Shown: piece by piece, positions 16,580 to 25,208 of the stretch
Position numbering within the stretch: the stretch's first letter is position 1
Layout: every line of letters starts with the position of its first letter
Assembly: GCF_014191305.1 (NCBI RefSeq)
Contig: NZ_JACHWJ010000003.1
Location: 62,001-126,000, forward strand
Source: Pseudoclavibacter helvolus
GTDB taxonomy: Bacteria > Actinomycetota > Actinomycetes > Actinomycetales > Microbacteriaceae
Direction: 5' to 3'
Length of the DNA: 64,000 nt
Program-made: the position numbers and the translations under genes
Notes under the pieces: generated by a model
Seen by the model: only the letters and a program-made list of their open reading frames with translations
What the model was told of the DNA's origin: nothing
Databases searched by the model: none

Positions 16580-17818
16580 CTACTTCGCGAGCTCCGCGCT
16601 GCGGTCTTGCACGTGCCACGGCGAGCCGTAGCCGGCGGGCTCGGCGCCTCCGAGCAGCTCGAGGAAGGGCTTCGCGTCGAACGCCTCCGGTGCGAGCACG
16701 CCGGCGCCAGACCAGACGCCCGTTGCGAGCAGTTCGAGCGCGATGACGGGGTTGATGGCGGTCTGCCAGACCACGGCCTGGGAGTTGTCCTTCGCCATCG
16801 TCTCCTCGTTGTCGGCGACGTGGTACAGGTACACCTGCTTGGGTTCGCCGTCCTTGCCCTTGCCCGTGACGAGGAGACCGGCGCAGGTCTTGCCGCGCAT
16901 CCGGTCGCCGAGCTTCGCCGGGTCAGGGAGGACAGCGGCGACGACGTCGCGCGGCGAGACCTGCTGGCCCTTCACGCTGACGGGGTCAGTGCTGTCGAGG
17001 CCGAGCATGTGCAGCGTCTTGAGGACGTCGATGAACTCCTGGCCGAGGCCGTACTTGAACGTGACGCGCTTCGCGTTGGTCCAGCGCGGCATGAGGAGCA
17101 CCTCCTCGTGCTCGACGTTGACGCACTCCACGGGGCCGATACCCTCGGGGAAGTCGAAGACCTCCGCCTCGCTGAACGGCGGCGTCGTGTGCCAGCCGCG
17201 CTCGCGCTCGTAGATGACGGGCGGGTTGAGGCATTCCTCGATCGTGGTCCAGATGGAGAACGACGGGGCGAAGTCGTAGCCCTCGACGGTCAGGTTGGCG
17301 CCGTCGCGCACGCCCAGCTCGTCGATCTCCGAGAACAACTCGTCCTCGGCGTAGCGGGCGAACACGTCCGAGAGGCCGGGCTCGACGCCGATGCCGCAGA
17401 GCGCGAGCACGCCGCGCTCCTTGAGGTCGGCGTCGTGCTCGAACTGCTCGTCGCCGAGCTTCACGCCAGTCTGCTCGTGTGGATGCTCGGGGTGAGGCTT
17501 CGAGAGGCTCATCGCCATGTCGAGGTAGGTCGCACCTGCCGCGGTGACGCCCGTGAAGATGGGCATCACGAAGCGAGGGTCGACGGCGTTGAGCACGTGG
17601 GTGATGCCGTTGTCACGGACGATCGCTTCGACGGCTGCCGGGTCGGACGCATCCACCTGCGCCGCACGGAATCGGGGGTCGCCGAGCTCGGCGACGAGGT
17701 CTTCGGGGCGGGAAGGGTCGTAGTCAGCGATGAGGCAGGAGTCGAAGAAGCTGCGTCGCTTCGCGATGCGGGCTGCAGCTGCTCCGACGCCTCCGGCACC
17801 GATGATGAGGATTTGCAC
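16580..17818 (-). CDS. saccharopine dehydrogenase family protein
   Basis: A 412-residue NAD(P)-dependent enzyme of the saccharopine dehydrogenase / carboxynorspermidine synthase group. The Rossmann motif GAGGVG is at 7-12 straight after the GTG start, and the acidic end of beta-2 is IADYDPS. MAMSLSKPHPEHPHEQ and GIGVEPGLSDVFARYAEDEL are characteristic of the carboxynorspermidine-synthase-like branch. The start at 17818 was chosen because GAAAGG lies six bases upstream; an in-frame GTG at 17839 would add seven residues. It is probably in an operon with the permease and TetR upstream. Confidence 0.85.
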   Translation of the reverse strand: MQILIIGAGGVGAAAARIAKRRSFFDSCLIADYDPSRPEDLVAELGDPRFRAAQVDASDPAAVEAIVRDNGITHVLNAVDPRFVMPIFTGVTAAGATYLDMAMSLSKPHPEHPHEQTGVKLGDEQFEHDADLKERGVLALCGIGVEPGLSDVFARYAEDELFSEIDELGVRDGANLTVEGYDFAPSFSIWTTIEECLNPPVIYERERGWHTTPPFSEAEVFDFPEGIGPVECVNVEHEEVLLMPRWTNAKRVTFKYGLGQEFIDVLKTLHMLGLDSTDPVSVKGQQVSPRDVVAAVLPDPAKLGDRMRGKTCAGLLVTGKGKDGEPKQVYLYHVADNEETMAKDNSQAVVWQTAINPVIALELLATGVWSGAGVLAPEAFDAKPFLELLGGAEPAGYGSPWHVQDRSAELAK

Positions 17819-17874
17819 GAATGGCCTTTCGTTGATCACGTGCGGGTGGATGTTGTGCGCGGTTCACGGGGGTA

Positions 17875-17886
17875 AACCGTACGGTT
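17875..17886. promoter_or_regulatory. candidate TetR operator (AACCGTACGGTT)
   Basis: A perfect 12-bp palindrome in the 129-base gap between the permease stop and the saccharopine-dehydrogenase-like start. It has the form ACC-4-GGT, which recurs upstream of the permease at 19525-19534. The TetR protein at 19635-20177 is the likely ligand (inference). Confidence 0.5.
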
Positions 17887-17947
17887 GGTAGGTCGGATGG
17901 AGGAGAGCTGATCGCCCGCGTGACGGCGGGTGCGAGCAGCCCGCGGA

Positions 17948-19471
17948 TCAGTCTTCTGGGGCGAGGATCGCCGAGTGGCGGTTGATGGTGCGCTTCTCGA
18001 AGTAGTCCTTCGAGCCGGGCATCGCGGCCCAGATGAACATGAGGATGAAGCCGATGACAAACGAGCCGATGCCGATGACAAACGCGCTGCCGAGGCCGAA
18101 GAACGTTGTGTAGCCGTACTCGGGGTTCGCCATGTCGATTGCCGACTGGAAGAACGCCCACACCATGAACACGCCACCGAGCAGCGGGAACAGGAACCTG
18201 GAGAAGAAGTTCCGTACCGACGTGAAGAGGCTCGTGCGGAAGTACCAGATGCAGGCGAAGCTCGCGATGCCGTAGAAGAAGGCGATGGCGAGGCCGATCG
18301 AGAGGATTGAGTCCTGCAGCACGCTGTTCGAGACTAAGCTCATGCCCACGTAGTAGACGATGGCGACGATTCCCATGAGCAGCGTCGAGAACGTCGGAGT
18401 CTTCGACTTCTCGCTGACAACAGCGAAGCGCTTGGGGAGGGCCTTGTAGACGCCCATCGCGAAGGTGCCGCGGGCGGTCGGGAGGATCGTCGTCTGCGAC
18501 GAGGAGAGCGACGAGACGGCGACGGCGAGCACGAGGAACCAGCCCCACGGGCCCATCGCCAGGTCGGTGAGCACCGAGAAGACGTCGTCGGCGTTCTCTT
18601 CGTTGGCGAGGCCCGTTCCGGTCTCACCGAGGCCCGCGTACATCATGACGACGATCGTGATGCCGACGTACGTGATGAGGAGGAGCACCGTCGAGAGCAC
18701 GGCCGCGCGTCCCGGCGTCTTCTTCGGGTCCTTCGTCTCCTCGGTCAGTGCGAGGCAGGTGTCCCAGCCCCAGTAGATGAAGAGGGCCAGGATGATGGCC
18801 TGCACCATGCCGTGCCCGTCGGCGAGCAGCGGGTTGAACCAGTCGATGCTGACGGGAGTCGGGTCAGGGGCCGTGCCGTTGGCGTAGCCGACGAGGCAGC
18901 CGACGACAAACGCGGCGATGGCGGCGTACTGGATGATGAGCAGCACCACCTGCATCTTCTCGCCGAGCTCGATGCCGCGCATCGAGATCCACGTCATGAC
19001 GGCGATGATGACGGCGCCGAAGAGGGTGACGACCACTCGGTTCTCGGCCAGGGAGCCGTCGCCGATGAGCAGCAGGATGTAGACGGAGGCGATCTCGGCG
19101 AGGTTCGCCATGACCAGGATTCCGGCGACCGCGAGGGCCCATCCGGACATCCATCCAGTTCGAGGGCCGAAGGCCTTGGCCGCCCAGGTGAAGACGGTGC
19201 CGCAGTCGTTGAGCTCGTTGTTGAGCTCGCGGTACGCGAAGGCGGTGAACATCATCGGGATGAACGCGAGGATGAACGCGATCGGCGCCTGCTCGCCGAC
19301 GGCGATGACCACGAACCCGAGGGTCGCGGCGAGCGAGAAGAGCGGGGCGGTCGAGGCGAGGCCGATGACGGTCGATCCCCAGATCCCGAGTCGCGCGGGG
19401 GCGAGCCCCTTGCCGATCGGTGTCTGGGTGGCGAGGGCCTCGGTAATGGGGCCGGGTTGTGCGTTGGTCAT
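17948..19471 (-). CDS. APC-superfamily amino acid permease
   Basis: A 507-residue transporter with about 12-14 membrane helices. The first helix region, LGIWGSTVIGLASTAPLFSLAATLG, has the substrate-binding glycine-rich break typical of APC permeases, and helix 6 includes FIYWGWDTCLALTEETKDPKKTPGRAA, another family signature. The start at 19471 has a GGGAGAC ribosome site. The frame extends six codons further to 19489 without a better site. Linkage to the dehydrogenase suggests import of its amino-acid or polyamine substrate. Confidence 0.88.
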   Translation of the reverse strand: MTNAQPGPITEALATQTPIGKGLAPARLGIWGSTVIGLASTAPLFSLAATLGFVVIAVGEQAPIAFILAFIPMMFTAFAYRELNNELNDCGTVFTWAAKAFGPRTGWMSGWALAVAGILVMANLAEIASVYILLLIGDGSLAENRVVVTLFGAVIIAVMTWISMRGIELGEKMQVVLLIIQYAAIAAFVVGCLVGYANGTAPDPTPVSIDWFNPLLADGHGMVQAIILALFIYWGWDTCLALTEETKDPKKTPGRAAVLSTVLLLITYVGITIVVMMYAGLGETGTGLANEENADDVFSVLTDLAMGPWGWFLVLAVAVSSLSSSQTTILPTARGTFAMGVYKALPKRFAVVSEKSKTPTFSTLLMGIVAIVYYVGMSLVSNSVLQDSILSIGLAIAFFYGIASFACIWYFRTSLFTSVRNFFSRFLFPLLGGVFMVWAFFQSAIDMANPEYGYTTFFGLGSAFVIGIGSFVIGFILMFIWAAMPGSKDYFEKRTINRHSAILAPED

Positions 19472-19524
19472 CGTTGTCTCCCGCATCAAAGGGCCTGCCG
19501 CGTTCGCGGAGTGAGCACGAACTT

Positions 19525-19534
19525 ACCATTTGGT
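19525..19534. promoter_or_regulatory. candidate TetR operator (ACCATTTGGT)
   Basis: An ACC-4-GGT site 54 bases upstream of the permease start, matching the half-site spacing of the palindrome at 17875-17886. Confidence 0.4.
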
Positions 19535-19634
19535 CGGTGACGCGCCGAGGAAATATCCGTATCCCGCCGTAACGGTTGTGTTTCCGGATCCGAGCGGAGG
19601 CGTCGAAGCGGCCCCGCGACGAGACGACAGCCCG

Positions 19635-20177
19635 CTACGCGCGGAGCTGCTCGATCGCGCCCATGATCTCGGCGGTCGTCTCAGCGTTGATGAACTTCTC
19701 GCTGCCGGCCGACACGCTCAGCAGGGCGTTGTGGTTCATGCCGTCACCGACGAACAGCACAAGGCGGGCGACGGCGGGGTCGCCGATAGCCCGCACGAGC
19801 GCGTCGTACCAGCCTTCGCGACACTGGCGGAGCACGTCGAGAGCGTCTTTGTCGCCGGTCTGCGCGAGGCGGTAGACGGCTTCGACGAGGCGCTCAAGGA
19901 GGCTGTCGCGGTCCTGCGAGGAGACGACGTAGTAGGAGACGGCGTTGTCGAGGTCGGCGAGCATGTTGTCCGCGTCGACACGCGCCTGTGCCTGGAGTTC
20001 GGTGAGGAGCGCCTCGCCGAGCGCCTGCTTCGACGCGAAGTGGTGCAGGACGCCGGCCTTTGAGAGCTTGCAGGTCGTGCCCACCGCTTCGAGGGTCGTC
20101 CCGCGCACGCCGGAGTCGACGAGCAGGTTCATGTAGGCGGTGAGAATTTTCTCCCGCTGACCGGAGACGGTGAGCAT
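19635..20177 (-). CDS. TetR family regulator
   Basis: A 180-residue TetR repressor. The N-terminal HTH reads REKILTAYMNLLVDSGVRGTTLEAVGTTCKLSKAGVLHHFASKQALGEALL; the YYVV...DRDSLLERL helices that follow form the ligand domain. It is upstream of and co-directional with the permease and dehydrogenase, so it probably controls them through the ACC-4-GGT sites. TACCAT lies exactly six bases before the ATG and there is no Shine-Dalgarno, suggesting a leaderless mRNA. The flavoenzyme gene diverges 88 bases away and could share control. Confidence 0.88.
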   Translation of the reverse strand: MLTVSGQREKILTAYMNLLVDSGVRGTTLEAVGTTCKLSKAGVLHHFASKQALGEALLTELQAQARVDADNMLADLDNAVSYYVVSSQDRDSLLERLVEAVYRLAQTGDKDALDVLRQCREGWYDALVRAIGDPAVARLVLFVGDGMNHNALLSVSAGSEKFINAETTAEIMGAIEQLRA

Positions 20178-20265
20178 TCCGCAATGGTACCGAGGAACTG
20201 GGCCATGCGATCACGACAGTATTCAAAAAATCGGGGTGCATCTCGAGTGCGGGTAGCGTGGGTCC

Positions 20266-21441
20266 ATGACTGACGTTGACGTGCTCATCATCGGCGGCGG
20301 CGCGATGGGGCTGTCAACCGCGTGGCAGCTCGCGAGGCGCGGCAGACGCGTGCGACTCCTCGAGCAGTTCCAGCCCGGCCACCACATGGGCGCCTCCCAC
20401 GGGGCCACCCGCAACTTCAACACGTCGTACACGCAACCCGATCTTGTTGCGATGCTCCACGAGTCGCGATCGCTCTGGAACGAGCTTGAGCTCGACTCCG
20501 GCAGGCAGATTCTCGACCTCGTCGGGCTCGTCAACCACGGGCCCGGCGCCGCGAGCCCTGACGCCCACGCGGCGATCTCAGCCGGCGGGGAGGCTGCCGA
20601 GCTGCTCTCGACGAAGGATGCGGGGGAACGGTGGCCCGGCATCCGCTTCGACACCGAGGTGCTGCACCTCCCGCGGGCGGGACGTGTGCGGGCGGCGGAT
20701 GCCCTCACGAGCATGGCCGAGCTGGCGGCGGCGAGCGGGGCCGAACTCAGCTGGGGGAAGCGAGCGGTGAGCGTCATCGAGGAGGCCGACCGCGTTGTCG
20801 TCGAAGCGCACTCGTGGGGCGAGGCGCCGGAGCACCGTGGGCACGCGCGCGAGACGATCACGGCAAAGGTCGTCGTGTCGGCCGTCAACGCGTGGACGCG
20901 CACGCTGCTCGGCGGATCCGTCGAACTGCCGCGGATGCGCGTCACTCAGGAAGCACCCGTGCACTTCCGCGAGTTCAACGGCTACATCGATTGGCCGAGC
21001 TTCAACCACCTGCCCGCGCTCGGGCGCGCTGGCTACGAGGGCTGGCTCTCCCCGGTCTACGGGATGCTCACGCCGGGTGAGGGCATCAAGGCCGGCTGGC
21101 ACGGGGTTGGTCCCGTCGTCGATCCGGATGCGCGCGACTTCCTGCCCGTGCGCGCCCAGCTCGATGCGATCATCCAGTACGCCAGGGACTGGCTGCCGGG
21201 AGTCGACGCCGAGAGCGCGGAACCCATCAGTTGCACCTACACAACCACCGACGACGCCAGGTTCGTGATCGACAGGGTTGGCCGCATCGTCGTGCTCGCC
21301 GGCTTCGCGGGGGAGGGCTTCAAGTTCGTGCCCTCGATCGGTCGCCTCGGGGCCGACCTCGCCGAGAACGGCCCGGGGGCAGCTCCCGAGCTGTTCTCAC
21401 TCAGCCGCCCGCGGTCGATCGCGGGCGAACCCTTGCGCTAG
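20266..21441 (+). CDS. sarcosine oxidase / N-methyl amino acid oxidase-like flavoenzyme
   Basis: A 391-residue DAO-fold oxidase of the monomeric sarcosine oxidase (SolA/MSOX) type. The FAD dinucleotide motif GGGAMGLSTAWQLARRG starts at residue 9. HHMGASHGATRNF is the conserved substrate-side loop. EPISCTYTTTDDARFVID contains Cys323, placed like the Cys that holds FAD covalently in MSOX. GFAGEGFKFVPSIG is the C-terminal FAD-binding segment. It should oxidatively demethylate N-methyl amino acids, releasing formaldehyde, which fits a formaldehyde dehydrogenase gene 1.2 kb downstream. TAGCGT sits six bases before the ATG (leaderless type). Confidence 0.85.
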   Translation: MTDVDVLIIGGGAMGLSTAWQLARRGRRVRLLEQFQPGHHMGASHGATRNFNTSYTQPDLVAMLHESRSLWNELELDSGRQILDLVGLVNHGPGAASPDAHAAISAGGEAAELLSTKDAGERWPGIRFDTEVLHLPRAGRVRAADALTSMAELAAASGAELSWGKRAVSVIEEADRVVVEAHSWGEAPEHRGHARETITAKVVVSAVNAWTRTLLGGSVELPRMRVTQEAPVHFREFNGYIDWPSFNHLPALGRAGYEGWLSPVYGMLTPGEGIKAGWHGVGPVVDPDARDFLPVRAQLDAIIQYARDWLPGVDAESAEPISCTYTTTDDARFVIDRVGRIVVLAGFAGEGFKFVPSIGRLGADLAENGPGAAPELFSLSRPRSIAGEPLR

Positions 21442-21485
21442 CCGCGACTGCGCGACTGCGCGACCCGCGCCCCGCGCGGCGGCGC

Positions 21486-22343
21486 CTACGCCGTGAGGGT
21501 GCGGAGCGTCTCGGCGAGTGGGGTCGTCGGGCGGCCGGAGACGCGGGACAGATCGCCGGTCGAGAGCGCAAGGGCGCCGTCGCGGATGTTCGTGTCAAGG
21601 TCCGTGATGAAGCCGATCGTTCCCTCGTCGAGGCCGTTCGAGGTGAGGGCGGCCGCGTGCTCTTCCGTGGTCAGGGCACGGTACTCGACGTCGCGGCCGA
21701 TCGCTTCAGCGAGGGTTGCGGCGAACTCGTCGAAGTCCCACGCCTCGTCGCCGGAGAACTCGTACACCTTGCCTTCGTGGCCGTCCTCGAGGGCGATCGC
21801 GGCGATTCCCGCCGCGTAGTCGGCGCGGGTTGCGCTCGCGACTCGTCCCTTGCCCGCGCTGTTCGCGATGACGCCGGTGGTTTCTCCCTGGGCGATGTCG
21901 GCGACGTAGTTCTCGGTGTACCAGCCGTTGCGGGCGATCGTGGCCGGGAGGCCGGACTCGCGGATGAGGGACTCGGTCGCGACGTGCTCCGGGGCGAGGA
22001 TGAGCGCATCCGGGTCGCCGCCGAGCACACTCGTGTAGACGATGCGGGCTGCACCGGCGGCCTTGGCCGCGTTGATGACTGTCTCGTGCTGGGCGACGCG
22101 CGTTCCGACCTCGCTGCCGGAGATGAGGACAACCGTGTCGCCTGCGCTGATCGCCGCTGCCGCGGTCTCCGGCCGTGAGTAGTCGATGGTGGCGGTGCGC
22201 ACGCCCTTTGCTGCGAGCTGCTCGAGGCGTTCGGCGTTTCGGCCGCCGGCCACGATCTCGGTGGGAGCGGCCCCGCGCTCGATGAGGCTGTCAATGACGA
22301 GGGTTCCGAGCTGTCCGGTTGCTCCGGTGATGACGATTGCCAT
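21486..22343 (-). CDS. NmrA/QorB-type NAD(P)H-dependent reductase
   Basis: A 285-residue short-chain-like NAD(P)-binding protein. The N-terminal MAIVITGATGQLGTLVIDSLIERG is a glycine-rich Rossmann motif, followed by VAGGRNAERLEQLAAKGV. YTSVLGGDPDALILAPEHVATESLIRESGLP and the ARNGWYTENY segment match NAD(P)H:quinone oxidoreductase 2 (QorB) and NmrA-like proteins, which reduce quinones or sense redox state. A GAAGGA ribosome site precedes the ATG. The 258 bases between this start and the formaldehyde dehydrogenase hold no other gene. Confidence 0.88.
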   Translation of the reverse strand: MAIVITGATGQLGTLVIDSLIERGAAPTEIVAGGRNAERLEQLAAKGVRTATIDYSRPETAAAAISAGDTVVLISGSEVGTRVAQHETVINAAKAAGAARIVYTSVLGGDPDALILAPEHVATESLIRESGLPATIARNGWYTENYVADIAQGETTGVIANSAGKGRVASATRADYAAGIAAIALEDGHEGKVYEFSGDEAWDFDEFAATLAEAIGRDVEYRALTTEEHAAALTSNGLDEGTIGFITDLDTNIRDGALALSTGDLSRVSGRPTTPLAETLRTLTA

Positions 22344-22601
22344 GCTGTGCTGTCCTTCCGAGAGTGGATGCTTGCAGTCACAACAACCGGGGTCGTGCGG
22401 GAGCTATTCCGGACGCGCGCCAACGAACTGGATTGCGGATCACCCGGGCCTCAGTCTGTGCATCCGCTGGTCATCTGCTCCGAATCCTGGTGCGTCAGGT
22501 GGGCGCCCAATAGCCTCGAAATACTGCGTGACAGAGACGTTCGCAGGGGTGGGCGCGCGAGCGCACCACATGCACTACCCGCTCAACTCAAAGGAGAGAT
22601 C

Positions 22602-23815
22602 ATGGCGAGTAACAGAGCCGTCGCGTACAAGGGGCCGAACGAAGTCGAGGTCATCGACATCCCGTACCCCGAGTTCGAGCTGAAGGATGGGCCGGGCGTG
22701 AACCCGGCAAACGTGGGGCGGCAGGTGAGGCACGGCGCGATTCTGCGCACCGTGACGACGAACATCTGCGGTTCCGACCAGCACATGGTGCGCGGCCGCA
22801 CCACTGCCCCGGTTGACCTCGTGCTCGGGCACGAGATTACGGGTGAGGTCATCGAGGTCGGACCCGACGTCGAGTTCATCAAGGTCGGCGACATCGTGTC
22901 GGTGCCGTTCAATATCGCGTGTGGCCGCTGCCGCAACTGCAAGTCGGGCAAGACCGGTATCTGCCTCAACGTGAACCCCGACCGCCCCGGCAGCGCCTAC
23001 GGATACGTCGACATGGGCGGCTGGGTCGGCGGGCAGGCCGAGTACGTGCTGGTGCCGTACGCCGACTGGAACCTCCTCAAATTCCCGGACCGCGACCAGG
23101 CGCTCGAGAAGATCCTCGACCTGACGATGCTGTCCGACATCTTCCCGACCGGCTTCCACGGTGCGTACACCGCGGGCGTCGGCCCTGGTTCGACGGTCTA
23201 CATCGCCGGCGCGGGGCCCGTTGGTCTCGCTGCGGCCGTGAGCGCTCAACTGCTTGGCGCCGCGTGCGTCATCGTCGGCGACCTCAACGAGGAGCGCCTC
23301 GCGCAGGCCAGGTCATTCGGCTGCGAGACGGTCGACGTCTCGAAGGGTGACCCTGGCGAGCAGATCGAGCAGATCCTCGGCGTGCCAGAAGTCGAGTGCG
23401 GTGTGGATGCTGTGGGCTTCGAGGCCCGTGGGCACGGTTCGGATGCGGGGCACGAGGCTCCAGCCACCGTGCTCAACTCGCTCATGACGGTGACGGAAGC
23501 CGGCGGAGCACTTGGTATCCTGGCCTGTACGTGACCGGTGACCCGGGCGGAGTCGATGACGCCGCCAAGGTCGGTTCGCTCTCGATCCGCCTCGGCCTCG
23601 GCTGGGCGAAGTCGCTCTCGTTCACGACCGGCCAGTGCCCCGTCATGAAGTACAACCGTCAGCTCATGCAGGCGATCCTCTTCGACAAGGTGAAGATCGC
23701 CGACGCCGTGCAGGCGACGCCCATCACTCTGGACGAGGCGCCGAAGGGCTACGCCGACTTCGATGCCGGAGCGCCGAAGAAGTACGTCCTCAACCCGAAC
23801 GGCTACGTGAAGTAG
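22602..23815 (+). pseudogene. fdhA: glutathione-independent formaldehyde dehydrogenase, frameshifted
   Basis: A zinc alcohol dehydrogenase of the FdhA type, which oxidises formaldehyde with NAD. The N-terminal frame has the zinc ligands in NICGSDQH and LGHEITGEVIEVG, and a structural zinc site CGRCRNCKSGKTGIC. The Rossmann motif GAGPVGLAAA follows. At 23519-23521 the frame is lost: ALGI is followed by a stop at 23532-23534, while the next frame continues YVTGDPGGVDDAAK... to 23815. Restoring one C in the CC run gives ALGIPGLYVTGDP, the expected family sequence. The repaired product would be 404 residues, the normal length. AAAGGAGA is the ribosome site. It may be a real mutation or a homopolymer sequencing error. 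Confidence 0.85.
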
Positions 23816-23880
23816 CCCGTCGCTCGTCCCGCGCAGGTCGGGGCGGGAGACAATAGAGCGCGACAGAGCGTGAACGGCGC

Positions 23881-23921
23881 CGAGCCTCGCGCTGCAGGGA
23901 TGGACTGCAGCGCGAGGCTCG
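23881..23921. terminator. hairpin terminator after formaldehyde dehydrogenase
   Basis: Perfect 17-bp arms (CGAGCCTCGCGCTGCAG and complement) with a 7-base loop. No T run follows, so it may act as a Rho-assisted or processing hairpin. Confidence 0.6.
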
Positions 23922-24039
23922 ACGTATGCGTGGCGCGACGTTCCGGCTATGGGCGCAGTGTCGGCGGCCGGGTGCAGACTGTCCTCGTATTCGGAAGCGG
24001 GCGCTGAGGCTCGCTTTCGGTGGCAAAGGGGAGCAGGAC

Positions 24040-24864
24040 ATGGTTGCAGCAGCAGATCAGAGTGACTTCGGTGGCGTACGGGTCGACCGCGAGGTCGCGA
24101 TTTCCGCCGATGGAACGCGCATCGCCTACGAGATCCGCGGTGAGGGTCCCATGGTGGTCATCGTGAATGGCGCGTTCTCGACGGCGCGCGATGTCACGGA
24201 GTTTGCGATGGCACTGGTCAGGGCCGGCTTCGCGGCTGTCGCCTACGACCGGCGCGCTCGCGGAGACAGCGGAGACACGAAGCCGTCGGCGCCAGAGCGG
24301 GAGGCCGAAGATCTTGCGGCCGTCATCGGCGCGGTCGGTGGTGACGTGAGTGTCATCGGGCACTCGTCGGGCGCCGTGCTCGCGCTCTTCGCGGCGTCGC
24401 TCGGCGTGCCGGTGCGGCATCTGTTCCTGACGGAGCCGCCGTTCCGCTTCGGCGAGCACGAGCCCGCGGGAGATCTCGCCGAGCGCTTGCAGCAGCTGGT
24501 CGACGAGGGTGACGAAGCGACGGCAGTTTCGACCTTCCAGCTCGAGGGCGTCGGGCTTGACCCTGCCCTCGTCGAGCAGATCAAGCAGAGCCCAATCTTC
24601 CCCGGCCTCGTGCCGCTCGCCCAGTCGACCGTCTACGACGGGCAGCTCGTGCGACAGGTCTCGACGCCGACGGCGGCGATGGTCGGCGTCCAAGCACCCG
24701 TGACGATCGTCGTCGGTGGCGACACGTTCCCGTTCCTGGCGAGCGCCGCGAAGCGGCTCTCCGAGACCCTCCCTGGTTCGGAACTCGTGGAGGTCGCCGA
24801 ATCGGTTGGCCACCGCGTGCACCCAGAGGCGACCGCGAAGGTGCTCGCGGCGCGGCTGCTGTGA
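24040..24864 (+). CDS. alpha/beta hydrolase
   Basis: A 274-residue alpha/beta-hydrolase-fold protein. The nucleophile elbow is GHSSG in SVIGHSSGAVLALFAA; the strand before the oxyanion hole is GPMVVIVNGAF; YDRRARGDSGD follows beta-4. An acidic residue in VVGGDTFPF and the His in SVGHRVHPEAT complete a plausible Ser-Asp-His triad. The substrate is unknown. The start is ATG 24040 with AAAGGGGAG nearby; the longer frame has no such site. The stop overlaps the GTG of the DUF3253 gene. Confidence 0.85.
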   Translation: MVAAADQSDFGGVRVDREVAISADGTRIAYEIRGEGPMVVIVNGAFSTARDVTEFAMALVRAGFAAVAYDRRARGDSGDTKPSAPEREAEDLAAVIGAVGGDVSVIGHSSGAVLALFAASLGVPVRHLFLTEPPFRFGEHEPAGDLAERLQQLVDEGDEATAVSTFQLEGVGLDPALVEQIKQSPIFPGLVPLAQSTVYDGQLVRQVSTPTAAMVGVQAPVTIVVGGDTFPFLASAAKRLSETLPGSELVEVAESVGHRVHPEATAKVLAARLL

Positions 24865-25136
24865 GCGAGACGCGCGATCCGGAATCGGAGCGCGGCTGTC
24901 TGGAGCTCGAACGCGTGATTCTCGAGCTCCTCGGCAAGCGCGCGGTCGGGGCGACGATCTGCCCGTCCGAGGCGGCGCGTGCCGTCGGCGGCGACGAATG
25001 GCGAAATGAGATGGATGCGGTGAGGTCGGCGGTGCTGCGCCTCGTCGATGGTGGTTCCGTCGACATCACACAGGGCGGCGAGGTCGTCGACGGTTTGACG
25101 GCGAAGGGGCCGATCCGCATCCGCTTGCGCGGGTGA
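24861..25136 (+). CDS. DUF3253 family protein
   Basis: A 91-residue protein with a winged-helix-like pattern: LELERVILELLGKRAVGATICPSEAARAVGGDEWRNEMDAVRSAVLRLVDGG and a short beta C terminus DITQGGEVVDG...GPIRIRL. This matches DUF3253, small proteins of unknown role that may bind nucleic acid. The GTG start overlaps the hydrolase stop by four bases, so the two are translated together. Confidence 0.85.
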   Translation: MSETRDPESERGCLELERVILELLGKRAVGATICPSEAARAVGGDEWRNEMDAVRSAVLRLVDGGSVDITQGGEVVDGLTAKGPIRIRLRG

Positions 25137-25208
25137 CGACGCCCTGAGGAGTGCTGTCAGCGCCATGGTGACGACGCGGCAGCGCCGGTGAGGCTGCGAC
25201 CTGCTCGT

